Assembly: GCF_014196845.1 (NCBI RefSeq)
Contig: NZ_JACIEM010000005.1
Location: forward strand, 434,001-498,000
DNA from: Aurantimonas endophytica
GTDB lineage: Bacteria; Pseudomonadota; Alphaproteobacteria; Rhizobiales; Rhizobiaceae
Direction of reading: 5' to 3'
Length of the DNA: 64,000 bases
The notes under the pieces were generated by a model. That model did no database searches and was not told the DNA's origin. It saw only the letters and a list, made by a program, of their open reading frames with translations. A program made the translations under genes and the position numbers. Positions 15,540 to 25,700 of this stretch are shown one piece after another. Every line of letters starts with the position of its first letter. Position 1 is the stretch's first letter.

Positions 15540-17582
15540 ATGTGGTCGTTTCGGACGGTGCTGACGACGGCGCTGGTCGGCCTGCAGGTGGCGGCGCTGC
15601 TTGCAGTCCTGACGTTGACCTACTTCGCCTCGCAGAACGTGCTGCTCGCTTACGCCGAGAAACTGACCGAGCGGGTGGCCCGCGACACCACGACCTTCAC
15701 CGAGAATTTCCTCGACCCTGCTGACGATGCCGCAGCCCTGTCGCAGCGGCTTGCCGAGAGTGCCGTCCTTGGCACGGCGGATCGCGCGGCGCTGGAACGG
15801 TACTTCTACGAGGTGCTGCGGTCGCGCACCGATTTTGCCGGGATCTTCTATGGCGCAGCGGACGGCGCCTTCACCTTCGTCAGCCGCGACGACAGCGTCG
15901 AAGGAGCGGCTTACCGCATCAAGCGCATCGAGATGGCCCCGGTGCGTTCGGTGGAGCTGCGCTACATGGACAGCGAGTTCCGCCCGGTGTCCAGCCGGAC
16001 CGACAATGCCGATCCCTACGATCCGCGCACACGGCCCTGGTATGTCGAGGCCAGGGCCAGCGACGAGGTTGTCTGGACCGATCCCTACATCTTCTTCTCC
16101 TCCCAGCGGCCCGGGATCACCGTCGCCAAGGCGGTGCGCGACGACGAACGGCTCGGCATACGGGGCGCGGTGGGCATCGATATCGAGATCGACGCGCTGT
16201 CGGCCTTCCTGGGAGGCCTGGAAGTCGGCGAGCGCGGGTCGGCTGCGATCGTCGCGCAGTCCGGCGACGTGATCGCCCATCCGCGGCCGAGCCTCGTCAG
16301 CGCCGGCGGGGACCAGCCGACGCGGCGTTTCGCGAAGGTGACGGAAGTGAACGATCCGGCGCTGGCGGAAGCCGTGGCGAGCCTGCCGGGCGGGCTGGAA
16401 AGCCTGCAGCCGGGCGAGACGCGGCTGACACGCTTCAGTGCCGGCGGCGAGAGCTGGCGCGGCGCGGTTCGGCGGCTCGCCGCCTCCCGCACGCCCTGGG
16501 TGGTGGTCACGACACTGCCGGAAAGCGACATCCTCGGGCCGATCCACCGCGTCCGGAACATCGCGCTCGCGGTGCTGGTGGCCGTCGCCGCAGCGACGGC
16601 GGGAATCGGCGTGCTGCTGGCGCGGGCGGTGACCAAGCCGATCAAGGCGCTGGCGACCCAGGCGGGACGGATCTCGGAAGGCAATTTCGAGGATGTGCCG
16701 CTGCCGCCGATGCGGATCAGGGAACTGGACGACACGCGCCGGGCGATGCGCCGCGCGACCAGCTGGCTGCGTGAACGACGCCGCGAGAACGAGGCGCTCA
16801 CCGGCGAGTTGCGGGAAGCCGGCCGCGTGCTGGAGCGGCGCGTCGACGAGCGGACGAAGGAACTGGCGGCCGCCAATCGCGAGCTGGAAGTCGCCAACGG
16901 CAACAGCAACATGCTGGCGCACGAGCTCGACCACCGGGTCAAGAACCTCTTCGCCATCACCTCATCCCTGGTGGCGCTGGCTGCACGAACCGCAACCACG
17001 CCGGAGGAGGTTGCCACTGCAGCGCGCGGGCGGATCAATGCGCTGGCGCGCGCCCATGCCAGCACAAAGGAGGCGAAGGAAGGCACGCTCGCGGCCATCG
17101 TGCGGAGCGTCCTCGAACCCTATGTCGGTCTTGACGGTTTCCGGCTGAGCGTCGAGGGCGAGCCGGTGACGATCTGCGGCGCGAACGTCACGCCGATCGG
17201 GCTGATCCTCTACGAACTGGCGACAAACGCGGCGAAATACGGCGCGCTGCGGGCGTCGGGCGGCACGTTGTCGGTGGTGTGGCGCCGTATCGGTGGCGGT
17301 GCGGTCGAGCTGGTATGGGCCGAGAGCCCCACCGAGCCGATCGGAAAAGAGCTCCTCGCCGGGTCCGCTCCCAAGGGGTTCGGCTCGATGGTCGTCGACG
17401 CGATGGCGACGCGCCTGGAGGCGACGGTGCAGCGACATCTCACACCGGAAGGGCTGCGCGTGATCCTGACCATGCAGCAGCTCGAAGAGGCCGGGGATGC
17501 GCACCGACCCGGATCGGGCGTAGATCCGATGGCGGAGCCATCGCGAGGCGACGCATCGCGCCGCGCCGCATGGACAGCCTGA
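15540..17582 (+). CDS. HWE-family sensor histidine kinase with periplasmic Cache domain
   Basis: A 680-residue membrane kinase. Helix 1 is at about residues 7-30, a double-Cache sensor fills the periplasm to about residue 335 (NADPYDPRTRPWYVEA is typical), helix 2 lies near 337-360, then a HAMP region (SEGNFEDVPLP) and a coiled coil. The kinase core has HELDHRVKN with the acceptor His at residue 465 and the N-box LYELATNAAKYGAL. That motif pair marks the HWE/HisKA_2 class, common in general-stress signalling in alphaproteobacteria. No response regulator is adjacent, so it is an orphan. The Cache domain suggests a small organic ligand. Confidence 0.88.
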   Translation: MWSFRTVLTTALVGLQVAALLAVLTLTYFASQNVLLAYAEKLTERVARDTTTFTENFLDPADDAAALSQRLAESAVLGTADRAALERYFYEVLRSRTDFAGIFYGAADGAFTFVSRDDSVEGAAYRIKRIEMAPVRSVELRYMDSEFRPVSSRTDNADPYDPRTRPWYVEARASDEVVWTDPYIFFSSQRPGITVAKAVRDDERLGIRGAVGIDIEIDALSAFLGGLEVGERGSAAIVAQSGDVIAHPRPSLVSAGGDQPTRRFAKVTEVNDPALAEAVASLPGGLESLQPGETRLTRFSAGGESWRGAVRRLAASRTPWVVVTTLPESDILGPIHRVRNIALAVLVAVAAATAGIGVLLARAVTKPIKALATQAGRISEGNFEDVPLPPMRIRELDDTRRAMRRATSWLRERRRENEALTGELREAGRVLERRVDERTKELAAANRELEVANGNSNMLAHELDHRVKNLFAITSSLVALAARTATTPEEVATAARGRINALARAHASTKEAKEGTLAAIVRSVLEPYVGLDGFRLSVEGEPVTICGANVTPIGLILYELATNAAKYGALRASGGTLSVVWRRIGGGAVELVWAESPTEPIGKELLAGSAPKGFGSMVVDAMATRLEATVQRHLTPEGLRVILTMQQLEEAGDAHRPGSGVDPMAEPSRGDASRRAAWTA

Positions 17583-17589
17583 CAAAGCG

Positions 17590-18423
17590 TCAGCTGTCGC
17601 TCATCATCGACTCCGGTGCGTGAAAACGCGTGCGATCGCCAAGAACGTAGTTCACGAGATGCCCGGCATAATAGGCATAGCCCGCCACCGAGGCGTGGAA
17701 GCCATCGGGGCCGAAGCCGGCAGGCTCGACGCGCGGCAGGGTGGTGGAGACGACGATGCCGCGCTCGGCGCAGAGCCGGGCTCCCCGCTGCCGGATGATC
17801 CGGGCGCGCAGCTCCAGCACGTAGGCGAGGGCGGGCGGCAAGGCCGGCACGCGCTTCAGATCCACCGGCGGCGACCAGACGATCCGGGCCTCCGGCCACT
17901 TGGCGCGGAGCGCGTAGAGCAGGCCGCCGAAGCTCTTCTTGAACTTGCGGGCCCCATGCCAGTTCTTGGCATCGTTGGTGCCCATCATCAGGACGATGTG
18001 GCTGTAAGCATCGGGCGCGAGATTGGGCACGACATGGTCGCGTACTTCTGCCGACACGGCCGAGTTGGCACCGGCGGTGCGCCAGAACACCGACAGGCCG
18101 GTCAGTGCGTAGAGCCGCTCGGCAAGCTTCGGCGCGAGGCTGTCCTCCATCCGGTCGACGCCGATCCCGGCAGCCGAGGAATCGCCGAGAACCAGCAGCC
18201 GGATCTCGGCATCGTCGGGAGCATGAGTACCGATGCAGCCGCTGCGTGCGCCGACGGGCGGCAGCAGCCGGTTGATCCGGCGCCGCGTCGCAATGCCTTG
18301 CCAGACATAGACCGGCAGGAGCAGCCAGGAGATCAGGCCGGTCTTGAAGGAAGCGGCCAGTCCGCCGGGGTCAAGCTCGTCCCAGCTCGCCGGTCCGCCC
18401 GAGAAGGAGGTTTCGGGCGGCAT
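17590..18423 (-). CDS. SGNH/GDSL hydrolase family protein
   Basis: A 277-residue protein with a hydrophobic segment near residues 28-46 and an SGNH hydrolase domain: block I LVLGDSSAAGIG (Ser nucleophile), block III MMGTNDAKN, and block V GFGPDGFHAS with the Asp-x-x-His pair. It is likely a membrane-anchored esterase or lipase; the substrate is unknown. Its ATG shares its A with the last base of the pgk stop (TGATG at 18421-18425), so translation is probably coupled to pgk, although no functional link to glycolysis is obvious. Confidence 0.85.
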   Translation of the reverse strand: MPPETSFSGGPASWDELDPGGLAASFKTGLISWLLLPVYVWQGIATRRRINRLLPPVGARSGCIGTHAPDDAEIRLLVLGDSSAAGIGVDRMEDSLAPKLAERLYALTGLSVFWRTAGANSAVSAEVRDHVVPNLAPDAYSHIVLMMGTNDAKNWHGARKFKKSFGGLLYALRAKWPEARIVWSPPVDLKRVPALPPALAYVLELRARIIRQRGARLCAERGIVVSTTLPRVEPAGFGPDGFHASVAGYAYYAGHLVNYVLGDRTRFHAPESMMSDS

Positions 18424-19616
18424 CAGGCCTTCAGAACCTCCACGCCGGGCAGCGGCTTGCCCTCCATCCATTCCAGGAATGCCCCGCCTGCCGTTGACAC
18501 ATAGGTGAAGTCGTCCGCTACGCCCGCCTGGTTCAAAGCCGCCACCGTGTCGCCGCCGCCGGCGACGGAGACCAGCTTGCCGGCCCGCGTGAGTTCCGCC
18601 GCGTGCCGTGCCGCCGCCATGGTCGCCTTGTCGAAAGGCTGGATCTCGAAGGCTCCGAGCGGCCCGTTCCAGACCAGCGTCTTCGCCTTGTCGAGCCATG
18701 CGGTCACTGCCGCGACCGTGTCAGGTCCCGCGTCGAGGATCATCGCATCTTCCGGGACGTTGTCCACGGCCACGATGTCGCTGGCCGCGCCGGCCTTGAA
18801 CTCGCGGGCGACCACGGCATCAACCGGCAGCACGATGGCGCATCCCGATTCCTTCGCTGCCGCGAGAATCCGGTGGGCGGTGTCGGCGAGATCGTGCTCG
18901 CAGAGCGACTTTCCGACATGCTTGCCCTGCGCGGCGAGGAACGTGTTCGCCATGCCGCCGCCGATCACCAGCGCGTCGACGCGGCCGACGAGATTCTGAA
19001 GGAGGTCGATCTTCGTCGATACCTTGGCGCCGCCGACGACCGCCACGACCGGGCGCTCGGGATCGCCGAGACCCTTTTCCAGCGCCTCGAGTTCCGCCTG
19101 CATGGTGCGACCGGCATAAGACGGCAGATGCCGCGCCAGGCCTTCGGTCGATGCATGGGCGCGATGCGCCGCCGAGAAGGCGTCGTTGACATAGATGTCG
19201 CCGAGGGCTGCCAGCCGTGTGACGAAGTCCTCGTCATTGGCCTCTTCGCCGGCATGGAAGCGGGTGTTCTCCATCAGGACGACATTCCCGTCCTCCAGGG
19301 CTCCCACGATGCCTTCCGCGACCGGGCCGACGCAGTCGTCGGAAAACCCCACCGGCTGGCCGAGCATGTCGGACAGGATCGGCGCCAGCGGTTCCAGCGA
19401 CATGTCCGGGTTGGGCTTGCCCTTCGGGCGTCCGAAATGCGCCAGCAGGATGACCCGGCCGCCCTTGTCGACGAGTTCTTTGATGGTGGGCAGGATGCGC
19501 TCGATCCGCGTCGTGTCGCCGACCTTGCCGTCCTGCATCGGAACGTTCAGGTCGACCCGCAACAGGACGCGCTTGCCGGCGATCTCCACGTCGTCGAGCG
19601 TCTTGAACTGTGTCAT
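18423..19616 (-). CDS. pgk: phosphoglycerate kinase
   Basis: A 397-residue enzyme that interconverts 1,3-bisphosphoglycerate and 3-phosphoglycerate with ADP/ATP. The N-terminal substrate domain shows [24 protein letters not shown] and [11 protein letters not shown]; the C-terminal nucleotide domain shows [19 protein letters not shown] and [11 protein letters not shown]. The ATG at 19616 has GGAGG 9 nt upstream. In many alphaproteobacteria pgk follows gap directly; here it is separated by about 5 kb holding an antiporter and copper genes. Confidence 0.97.
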   Translation of the reverse strand: MTQFKTLDDVEIAGKRVLLRVDLNVPMQDGKVGDTTRIERILPTIKELVDKGGRVILLAHFGRPKGKPNPDMSLEPLAPILSDMLGQPVGFSDDCVGPVAEGIVGALEDGNVVLMENTRFHAGEEANDEDFVTRLAALGDIYVNDAFSAAHRAHASTEGLARHLPSYAGRTMQAELEALEKGLGDPERPVVAVVGGAKVSTKIDLLQNLVGRVDALVIGGGMANTFLAAQGKHVGKSLCEHDLADTAHRILAAAKESGCAIVLPVDAVVAREFKAGAASDIVAVDNVPEDAMILDAGPDTVAAVTAWLDKAKTLVWNGPLGAFEIQPFDKATMAAARHAAELTRAGKLVSVAGGGDTVAALNQAGVADDFTYVSTAGGAFLEWMEGKPLPGVEVLKA

Positions 19617-19788
19617 GCCTTTTCCTCCCCAGGTCGCCGCGTCCGCGGACGGCCGGCCAGTGGTCGCATCCCCGGCGCCGCCGTCCCGCTGCCCTCGGAC
19701 CGTCGCCTCGCCGTGCCCAGCGGCGATGTAGCGCGAGAGATCGGAGCAGAGCAATCGTCTTCGAGGGCAATCCGCTTCCGACCGGGCG

Positions 19789-21600
19789 TTACCGCTTGTC
19801 GCGTGCCTCTTGCGATATCAGCCGGCGGCCGAGGCTCAGGATCTCCCGCAAGTTCAGGAACAGCGGTATCTTGCTGCCGCGACCGGCCTCCGGTTCCAGC
19901 GAAAGGCCAGCCGCCACCACGGCGCCGTCGAGGCCGGTCTCGCGGACGATCAGCTCAATCGGGCGCACCGAAACCCGGTCGCCATATTCGGCGCGGCCGC
20001 CGAGCCTGGCGATCATCATTTCGGAGATGGTGACGTTCATGTCCTCGGGGCCGAGCTTGACGCCGTAGGCCGTGGCGAGGCCAGTCGCGGGGGTCGACGG
20101 ATCGATCGAAAACTCGCCGAAGAACTCCGCGTCGTCGGGACCGACCGGGGCCGGGCTGGCGAATAGCCGGTCGAGGAGCCGCGGATAGCGCGGCGAGATG
20201 AACAGATAGACGTAGTCGCCGGCGCGCAGCCGCCCGGCATACTGATAACGCATCGAGATGCCGTCGCGCACCACCAGCGACGGGCGCGCCCAGCGCGGCA
20301 CCCGTTCGCCGCGGGCGACCGGGCTGTCGGCAACCACCCGGTATGACAGGAGCTCGTGGTTGGCGGTGCCGGGCAGCTCCAGCTCGACCTTCTCGACGGG
20401 GCCGATCCGGGGCGGCACGACCAGGCCCAGCCGCCTGGCCAGCATGCCGATCGTCCAGCCCTGCACGAGCAGCGACGCGAGGACGATGATGAAGGCCGTG
20501 TTGAAGAACAGTCGCGCGTCGTCGAGGCCACCGAGCAACGGGACGATGGCGAGCAGGATCGAAACGGCGCCGCGCAGGCCGACCCAGGAGATGAAGGCGG
20601 TCTCGCGGCGCTGGAAGTCGAAGGGCAGGAGGCACAGCCAGACGGCCAGCGGGCGCGCGACGAAGATCAGGAAGGCCGCGAGCGCCACGGCCGGTAGCAG
20701 GATCACGCCGAACTGCGACGGCGTTGCCAGCAGGCCGAGGATCAGGAACATGACGATCTGCGAGAGCCAGGTCAGCCCATCCTGGAAGCGCTTGAGGCTG
20801 GCGGCATGGCGCAGCCCGCTATTGGCCGCGTAGAGGCCGGCGATATAGACGGCGAGGAAGCCGGAACCGCCGAGTGCGCCTGCGACGCCGAAGACCAGCA
20901 ATGCCAGCGCCAGCGTGAAGACCGGGAGGAGCCCCCTGTCGATCGCCAGCTTCTCAACCAGCGTGCGGATCAGCCAGCCGCCGGCGAAGCCGAAAATGAT
21001 GCCGAGGCCCATCTGCTGGAGGAAGCCGAACACGACATCGACGCCCAGCTCTTCCAGCCCGCCGCCGTTCGCCAGAAGCTCCACCAGGGCAATGGTGAGG
21101 AAGATCGCCATCGGATCGTTGGTTCCGGATTCGATCTCGAGCAGCGAACGGACGCGTTCGCGAATGGCGATGCCGCCGACGCGCAGCAGGAAGAACACGG
21201 CTGCGGCGTCGGTCGAGCCGACGATCGCGCCAAGCAGCATGCCTTCCACCAACGAGAGGCCGAGCAGCCAGGACGCGGCAACGCCGAACAGTGCGGCAGT
21301 GAGCAGAACGCCGACCGTTGCCAATGCGATGGCGGGTACTGCTGCCTGCCGGAACGATTGCAGCGACGTGCCGAAGCCCGAGTCGAAGAGGATGATCGCC
21401 AGCGCCAGTGAACCGACGAAGTAGGCAAGGCCCGCATTGTCGAAGGCAATGCCGATCCCGTCGACGCCGGCAAACAGGCCGATCGACAGGAACAGGAGGA
21501 GCAGGGGGGCGCCGAAGCGAAAGGCGAGGAGGCTCGAAAAGGCCGCCAGCAGGATGAGGAGTGCTGCGACAAGGACGATGACGTAAAGCGATTCGAGCAT
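19789..21600 (-). CDS. K+/H+ antiporter, CvrA/NhaP2 type (CPA1)
   Basis: A 603-residue protein. Residues 1-390 hold 12 or more membrane helices with CPA1 motifs: [24 protein letters not shown] and the [16 protein letters not shown] segment. A TrkA_C/RCK-C domain follows ([16 protein letters not shown]) and a C-terminal CorC/HlyC-like domain. This order is that of NhaP2/CvrA antiporters, which expel K+ (or other cations) and matter at low osmolarity. It lies alone between pgk and the copper group, on the pgk strand, with a 172-nt gap before pgk. Confidence 0.9.
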   Translation of the reverse strand: MLESLYVIVLVAALLILLAAFSSLLAFRFGAPLLLLFLSIGLFAGVDGIGIAFDNAGLAYFVGSLALAIILFDSGFGTSLQSFRQAAVPAIALATVGVLLTAALFGVAASWLLGLSLVEGMLLGAIVGSTDAAAVFFLLRVGGIAIRERVRSLLEIESGTNDPMAIFLTIALVELLANGGGLEELGVDVVFGFLQQMGLGIIFGFAGGWLIRTLVEKLAIDRGLLPVFTLALALLVFGVAGALGGSGFLAVYIAGLYAANSGLRHAASLKRFQDGLTWLSQIVMFLILGLLATPSQFGVILLPAVALAAFLIFVARPLAVWLCLLPFDFQRRETAFISWVGLRGAVSILLAIVPLLGGLDDARLFFNTAFIIVLASLLVQGWTIGMLARRLGLVVPPRIGPVEKVELELPGTANHELLSYRVVADSPVARGERVPRWARPSLVVRDGISMRYQYAGRLRAGDYVYLFISPRYPRLLDRLFASPAPVGPDDAEFFGEFSIDPSTPATGLATAYGVKLGPEDMNVTISEMMIARLGGRAEYGDRVSVRPIELIVRETGLDGAVVAAGLSLEPEAGRGSKIPLFLNLREILSLGRRLISQEARDKR

Positions 21601-21875
21601 CGGCGCGGGGCTTGGCCTTTCGACGGTGGGAGGACGCGGCCATCGGCCGCCCGGACAGAGACCGCAGCCCCTGGGGCGGCGCTCGCACTATGTCTTTCGA
21701 TATAGCCGGAACCGCCTGAAAAACCACCGACCTATCGGTTGAAAACCGCCTGAGGCAAAGTCGTTGGCGGTCGCTGGCGACGATCCTTTCGGCGGCTCAT
21801 CCATCGGCGATCGGCAGAGGGCGGCCTGCTTGTGTCCCCGGATGACAGCTTCGCGGTTTCACGCTAGATCAGGCG

Positions 21876-22289
21876 ATGCGGATATTCAGGCTCATACTGG
21901 GAGACAGGGTGGCGGGCGCGGGAGCGCTCGTGCTAGCCATTCAGCTCCTGGTATTGCAGGCCTTCTTCTCCAGCATGACCTGCGGCATGACGGTCGCGGC
22001 GGCGTCGCCGGTGATCTGTCACGGCCTGCAGGTCGAAGCCGTCGCCGACGCGCCGGCCTCGCATCGCGACCGCTCCGGCGGCATCTGTCTCGATTGTCCC
22101 TGCGGCATCGCCTGTTCGGCGACCGCCGCCGTGCTCGCCGAATTCGCCCCGGAAGAGGGGCTTGGTGCGGCGTTCTCGCTGGTAGCGGGCGCCGGGCCGG
22201 ATCTCGCCGACGGTGGCGATGCGGACAGGGTCTCGCCGAGCCTCGCACTTGCCCCCGATCCGACCGGACCGCCAGCCATCTCCACCTGA
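21876..22289 (+). CDS. DUF2946-like membrane protein, probable copper-related
   Basis: A 137-residue protein with one hydrophobic N-terminal helix (residues 13-34) and two Cys clusters: SSMTCGMTV, PVICHG and the compact CLDCPCGIAC. DUF2946 proteins have such an N-terminal helix and conserved Cys and His residues and are found beside copper chaperones and TonB receptors. Here the next gene is a PCuAC chaperone, 67 nt downstream, so a role in copper handling at the inner membrane is a fair inference. The family match is from layout, not certain. Confidence 0.65.
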   Translation: MRIFRLILGDRVAGAGALVLAIQLLVLQAFFSSMTCGMTVAAASPVICHGLQVEAVADAPASHRDRSGGICLDCPCGIACSATAAVLAEFAPEEGLGAAFSLVAGAGPDLADGGDADRVSPSLALAPDPTGPPAIST

Positions 22290-22356
22290 CAGCGCATCCA
22301 TCGGCCGGCCGCCTATTGCGGCAGGGCCGCGATCCACGTTCATCTGGAGAATTCCC

Positions 22357-22908
22357 ATGTCGTTTCTCAAGTCGCTGCTCGTCGGCGCTGCCCTGACGGC
22401 TCTGGCCACCACCACAGTCACCGCCCACGACTACACGGTCGCTGACATCCACATCGGCCATCCCTGGGCCCGCGCGACACCGCCGCAGGCGAAGGTCGCC
22501 GGCGCCTATCTGTCCATCGAAAACAACGGCGCGGCCCCTGACCGTCTGGTCGGCGGTTCGACCTCTGCGGCGCGGGCGGTGGAGATCCATTCGACCGAGG
22601 TCACCGACGGGGTCATGCGCATGCGGCAGGTGACGGATGGGCTGGACATTCCGGCCGGCGAAACCGTCGCGCTCGCCCCGGGCGGGTACCACCTGATGCT
22701 GATCGACCCCGTCGAGCCGTTGAAGGCCGGGGCCCGCGTGCCGCTGACGCTCGAGTTCGAAACGGCCGGGCCGGTCGAGGTCGAGCTTGCGGTGGAAGCC
22801 ATGGGCGCGCCCGAGCCGGATCATGCAACGATGGACCACTCGAGCATCCCTGCCGATGACGTCTCCGTGGATGTCGAGCCGCAGGATGACGGCCACGCCG
22901 GCCACTAG
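22357..22908 (+). CDS. PCu(A)C family periplasmic copper chaperone
   Basis: A 183-residue secreted protein with a signal peptide ending near VTAHD (residue 24). The PCuAC domain keeps the copper ligands in order: EIH, VMRM and GGYHLML, equivalent to the HM-x10-M-x21-HxM motif, and the conserved GHPWARATPP start. A His/Met-rich tail (HATMDHSS, DDGHAGH) offers extra copper sites. It carries Cu(I) to periplasmic targets such as cytochrome oxidase. RBS GGAG at 8 nt before ATG 22357. It lies between a DUF2946-like gene and a PepSY membrane protein. Confidence 0.92.
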   Translation: MSFLKSLLVGAALTALATTTVTAHDYTVADIHIGHPWARATPPQAKVAGAYLSIENNGAAPDRLVGGSTSAARAVEIHSTEVTDGVMRMRQVTDGLDIPAGETVALAPGGYHLMLIDPVEPLKAGARVPLTLEFETAGPVEVELAVEAMGAPEPDHATMDHSSIPADDVSVDVEPQDDGHAGH

Positions 22909-23047
22909 GCCGGACTGACCCGGCCGCCGCGGCTACCCCCGGCGGCTCCGCCTGAAATGCATTCACGCAGTCCGCGATGTCGGCGGCGGCTTTCGGCTGC
23001 CGTCACGCCGGCCCTGCTCGTGTCACCTTGTCCAAAGGATTGGAACC

Positions 23048-24415
23048 ATGTCCCGTCTCGTTGCCGGGCAGGCCGAGGACGCCGCGCGTTCTTCCGCCTC
23101 GCCCGATCTCTACCGCGCCGTCTGGCGCTGGCATTTCTATGCAGGCCTTTTCGTCCTGCCTTTTCTCGTCACCCTGTCGATCACCGGGGCTCTGTACCTG
23201 TTCCGGGACGAGATCGACGCCTTCGTCCACGCCGACCTCAAGACCGTCGAGATCCGCCAGGACGCCGCGCTCGCATCCCCGTCGGCAGTGGTCGCGGCGG
23301 CGACGGCCGCCTATCCAGGCACAGCCGTCAAGTATACCGACCCGGCGACGCCGGACAGCTCGGCCGAGATCACGGTCAATGCCGACAGCGGCGAGCGGCT
23401 GGCGGTCTATGTCGATCCGTATGACGGTGCGGTGCTCGGCGCGCTGGCCGATCGCGGCACGGTGATGTGGACGGTGCGCTATTTGCACAGCCTGCGCTAT
23501 TTCGGGCCGGTGGCACGCGGCATCATCGAGATCGCCGGCGGCTGGGCGATCCTTCTCGTCGGGACGGGGATATTCCTCTGGTGGCCGCGCGGCCAGAAGG
23601 GCGGCGTCGTCTCGGTGCGGGGCCGGCCGCGCAACCGGCTGTTCTGGCGTGACGTCCACGCGGTGACCGGCAGCATCGTCGGCTGCTTCATCGTCTTCCT
23701 CGCGGTGACCGGCATGCCCTGGTCGCAGGTCTGGGGAGGCAAGGTCAACGAATGGGCCAACGGCGCCAATTTCGGCTACCCGCCCGGCGTGCGCACCGAC
23801 GTGCCGATGTCGGGCAGCAAGCTGTCCGACGAGGGGCTGACGGCGTGGTCGATGGAGCAGGCGCAGGTGCCGACCTCGCCGGGCGCTTCCGCGGCGACGC
23901 AGCCGATCGGCCTCGACCGGGCGGCGGCGATCTTCGACGATCTCGGCCTCAATCGCGGCTATGCCGTCAACATTCCGGGCAGGCCGGACGGGGTCTACAC
24001 CGGCTCGGTCTACCCGGATGACCTCTCCCGGCAGCGCGTCGTGCATCTGGACCAGTATACCGGCGAGCCCCTGGTCGACATGAGCTACGCCGATTACGGA
24101 CCGGGCGGGCGCTGGCTGGAATGGGGGATCAATGTCCACATGGGCCAGCAATACGGGCTGCTCAACCAGCTCCTGCTGCTGGCGGTCTGCGTCGGCAACG
24201 TCCTGCTCGCGGTGTCGGCCGGCGTGATGTGGTGGAAGCGGCGGCCGAGCGGCTCGATGGGCGTGCCGCCGATGCCGCAGGACCGCGGCGTGTTTCGCGG
24301 GCTCCTCGCCATCCTCGTCGTCGGCGGGATCGTCTTCCCGCTCGTCGGCGCCTCGCTGCTGGTGATGCTGGCGCTCGACTGGGCCATGACCCGCAGGCGC
24401 CCGGCGCTCGCCTGA
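23048..24415 (+). CDS. PepSY-associated TM domain protein
   Basis: A 455-residue inner-membrane protein of the PepSY_TM family: helix 1 (YAGLFVLPFLVTLSITGALY) at about residue 35, a PepSY-type periplasmic region, the LRYFGPV and RDVHAVTGSIVGCFIVF segments, and helices near 385 and 425. The conserved RWHFYAG at the N-terminus is typical. Relatives are ferric or copper reductases or accessory proteins next to TonB systems. The position directly after the PCuAC gene supports a metal role, probably in copper homeostasis. The ATG at 23048 has a GGAACC upstream. Confidence 0.85.
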   Translation: MSRLVAGQAEDAARSSASPDLYRAVWRWHFYAGLFVLPFLVTLSITGALYLFRDEIDAFVHADLKTVEIRQDAALASPSAVVAAATAAYPGTAVKYTDPATPDSSAEITVNADSGERLAVYVDPYDGAVLGALADRGTVMWTVRYLHSLRYFGPVARGIIEIAGGWAILLVGTGIFLWWPRGQKGGVVSVRGRPRNRLFWRDVHAVTGSIVGCFIVFLAVTGMPWSQVWGGKVNEWANGANFGYPPGVRTDVPMSGSKLSDEGLTAWSMEQAQVPTSPGASAATQPIGLDRAAAIFDDLGLNRGYAVNIPGRPDGVYTGSVYPDDLSRQRVVHLDQYTGEPLVDMSYADYGPGGRWLEWGINVHMGQQYGLLNQLLLLAVCVGNVLLAVSAGVMWWKRRPSGSMGVPPMPQDRGVFRGLLAILVVGGIVFPLVGASLLVMLALDWAMTRRRPALA

Positions 24416-24432
24416 TCATCGAGGCCAAATGC

Positions 24433-24462
24433 AAAAGGGGCGCCTCGACCAGGCGCCCCTTC
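24433..24462. terminator. bidirectional terminator between PepSY gene and gap
   Basis: Perfect 8-bp arms (GGGGCGCC/GGCGCCCC) with a 7-nt loop lie between two convergent genes. Read on the minus strand the stem is followed by four T, so it is a good intrinsic terminator for gap; on the plus strand only two T follow. Confidence 0.75.
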
Positions 24463-24486
24463 AAGCAATCGTCCTGTTCGACGAGA

Positions 24487-25506
24487 TCAGCCGGCGTTGG
24501 CCATCGCGATGGCGGTGTCCGACATCCGGTTCGAGAAGCCCCACTCGTTGTCGTACCAGGACAGGATGCGCACGAAATTGCCGTCCATCACCTTGGTCTG
24601 GTCCATGTGGAAGACCGAGGAATGCGGGTCGTGGTTGAAGTCATGGCTGACGTTCGGCGCGTCGGTGAGGCCGAGGATTCCCTTGAGCGGGCCGGATTCG
24701 ACCGCCGCGCGGATCGCCGCCTGGACTTCCTCGACCGTCGTGTCGCGCTTGGCGACGAACTTGAAGTCGACCACCGAGACGTTCGGCGTCGGGACGCGGA
24801 TGGCGACGCCGTCGAGGCGGCCCTTCAGTTCCGGCAGCACGAGGGCGACCGCCTTGGCGGCACCGGTCGAGGTCGGGATCATCGACAGGGCGGCGGCGCG
24901 GCCGCGATAGAGATCCTTGTGCATCGTGTCGAGCGTCGGCTGGTCGCCGGTGTAGGAATGGATCGTCGTCATGAAGCCCTTGTCGATGCCGATGGCGTCG
25001 TTGAGGACCTTGGCGACGGGGGCGAGGCAGTTGGTGGTGCAGGACGCGTTCGAGACGATCCTGTCGTCGGCCGTCAGGCTCTGGTGGTTGACGCCGTAGA
25101 CGATGGTCTTCTCCGCGCCGGCCGTGCCCGACAGGGGGCCCGAGATCAGCACCTTCTTGGCGCCGGCGTCGAGATGCGCCGAGGCCTTGGCCGGATCGGT
25201 GAAGATGCCGGTGCATTCCATCGCCACGTCGACGCCGAGTTCGGCCCAGGGCAGGTTCTTCGGATCGCGCTCGGCAGTGACGCGGATCGGGCCGCGGCCG
25301 ACGTCGATCGTCTCGCCGGAGACCGTCACGGTGCCGGGGAAGCGGCCATGCACGGAATCGAAGCGGATCAGATGGGCGTTGGTCTCCACCGGGCCGAGAT
25401 CGTTGATGCCGACGACTTCGATGTCGGTGCGCCCGGACTCGATGATCGCCCGCAGGACATTGCGCCCGATTCGGCCAAAGCCGTTGATGGCAACGCGAAC
25501 TGTCAT
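24487..25506 (-). CDS. gap: glyceraldehyde-3-phosphate dehydrogenase, type I
   Basis: A 339-residue enzyme of glycolysis/gluconeogenesis. It has the Rossmann start [19 protein letters not shown] near residue 35 (Asp favours NAD+), the active site SCTTNC with catalytic Cys156, and the C-terminal [13 protein letters not shown]. It lies 194 nt downstream of tkt on the same strand, the usual tkt-gap order of Hyphomicrobiales. ATG at 25506. A terminator follows at 24433-24462, so pgk, usually next, is transcribed separately. Confidence 0.97.
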   Translation of the reverse strand: MTVRVAINGFGRIGRNVLRAIIESGRTDIEVVGINDLGPVETNAHLIRFDSVHGRFPGTVTVSGETIDVGRGPIRVTAERDPKNLPWAELGVDVAMECTGIFTDPAKASAHLDAGAKKVLISGPLSGTAGAEKTIVYGVNHQSLTADDRIVSNASCTTNCLAPVAKVLNDAIGIDKGFMTTIHSYTGDQPTLDTMHKDLYRGRAAALSMIPTSTGAAKAVALVLPELKGRLDGVAIRVPTPNVSVVDFKFVAKRDTTVEEVQAAIRAAVESGPLKGILGLTDAPNVSHDFNHDPHSSVFHMDQTKVMDGNFVRILSWYDNEWGFSNRMSDTAIAMANAG

Positions 25507-25700
25507 TGATCCGTCTCCTGTGATGGGTGCCCGGTGGGTGAAAACGCCGGAAATCTCGGTCGCAATGGGCTGTACAGTCCCCGGCGGCGCGGATCAATAT
25601 TGGCGACGGTCAGCTTTTCTGATGACCGGGATGATTTCCGCTGATGCCGCCGCACCGGTCCGGGCCAGCTCATCGGCGCAACGGTCTCGCGGGGTTGCAG

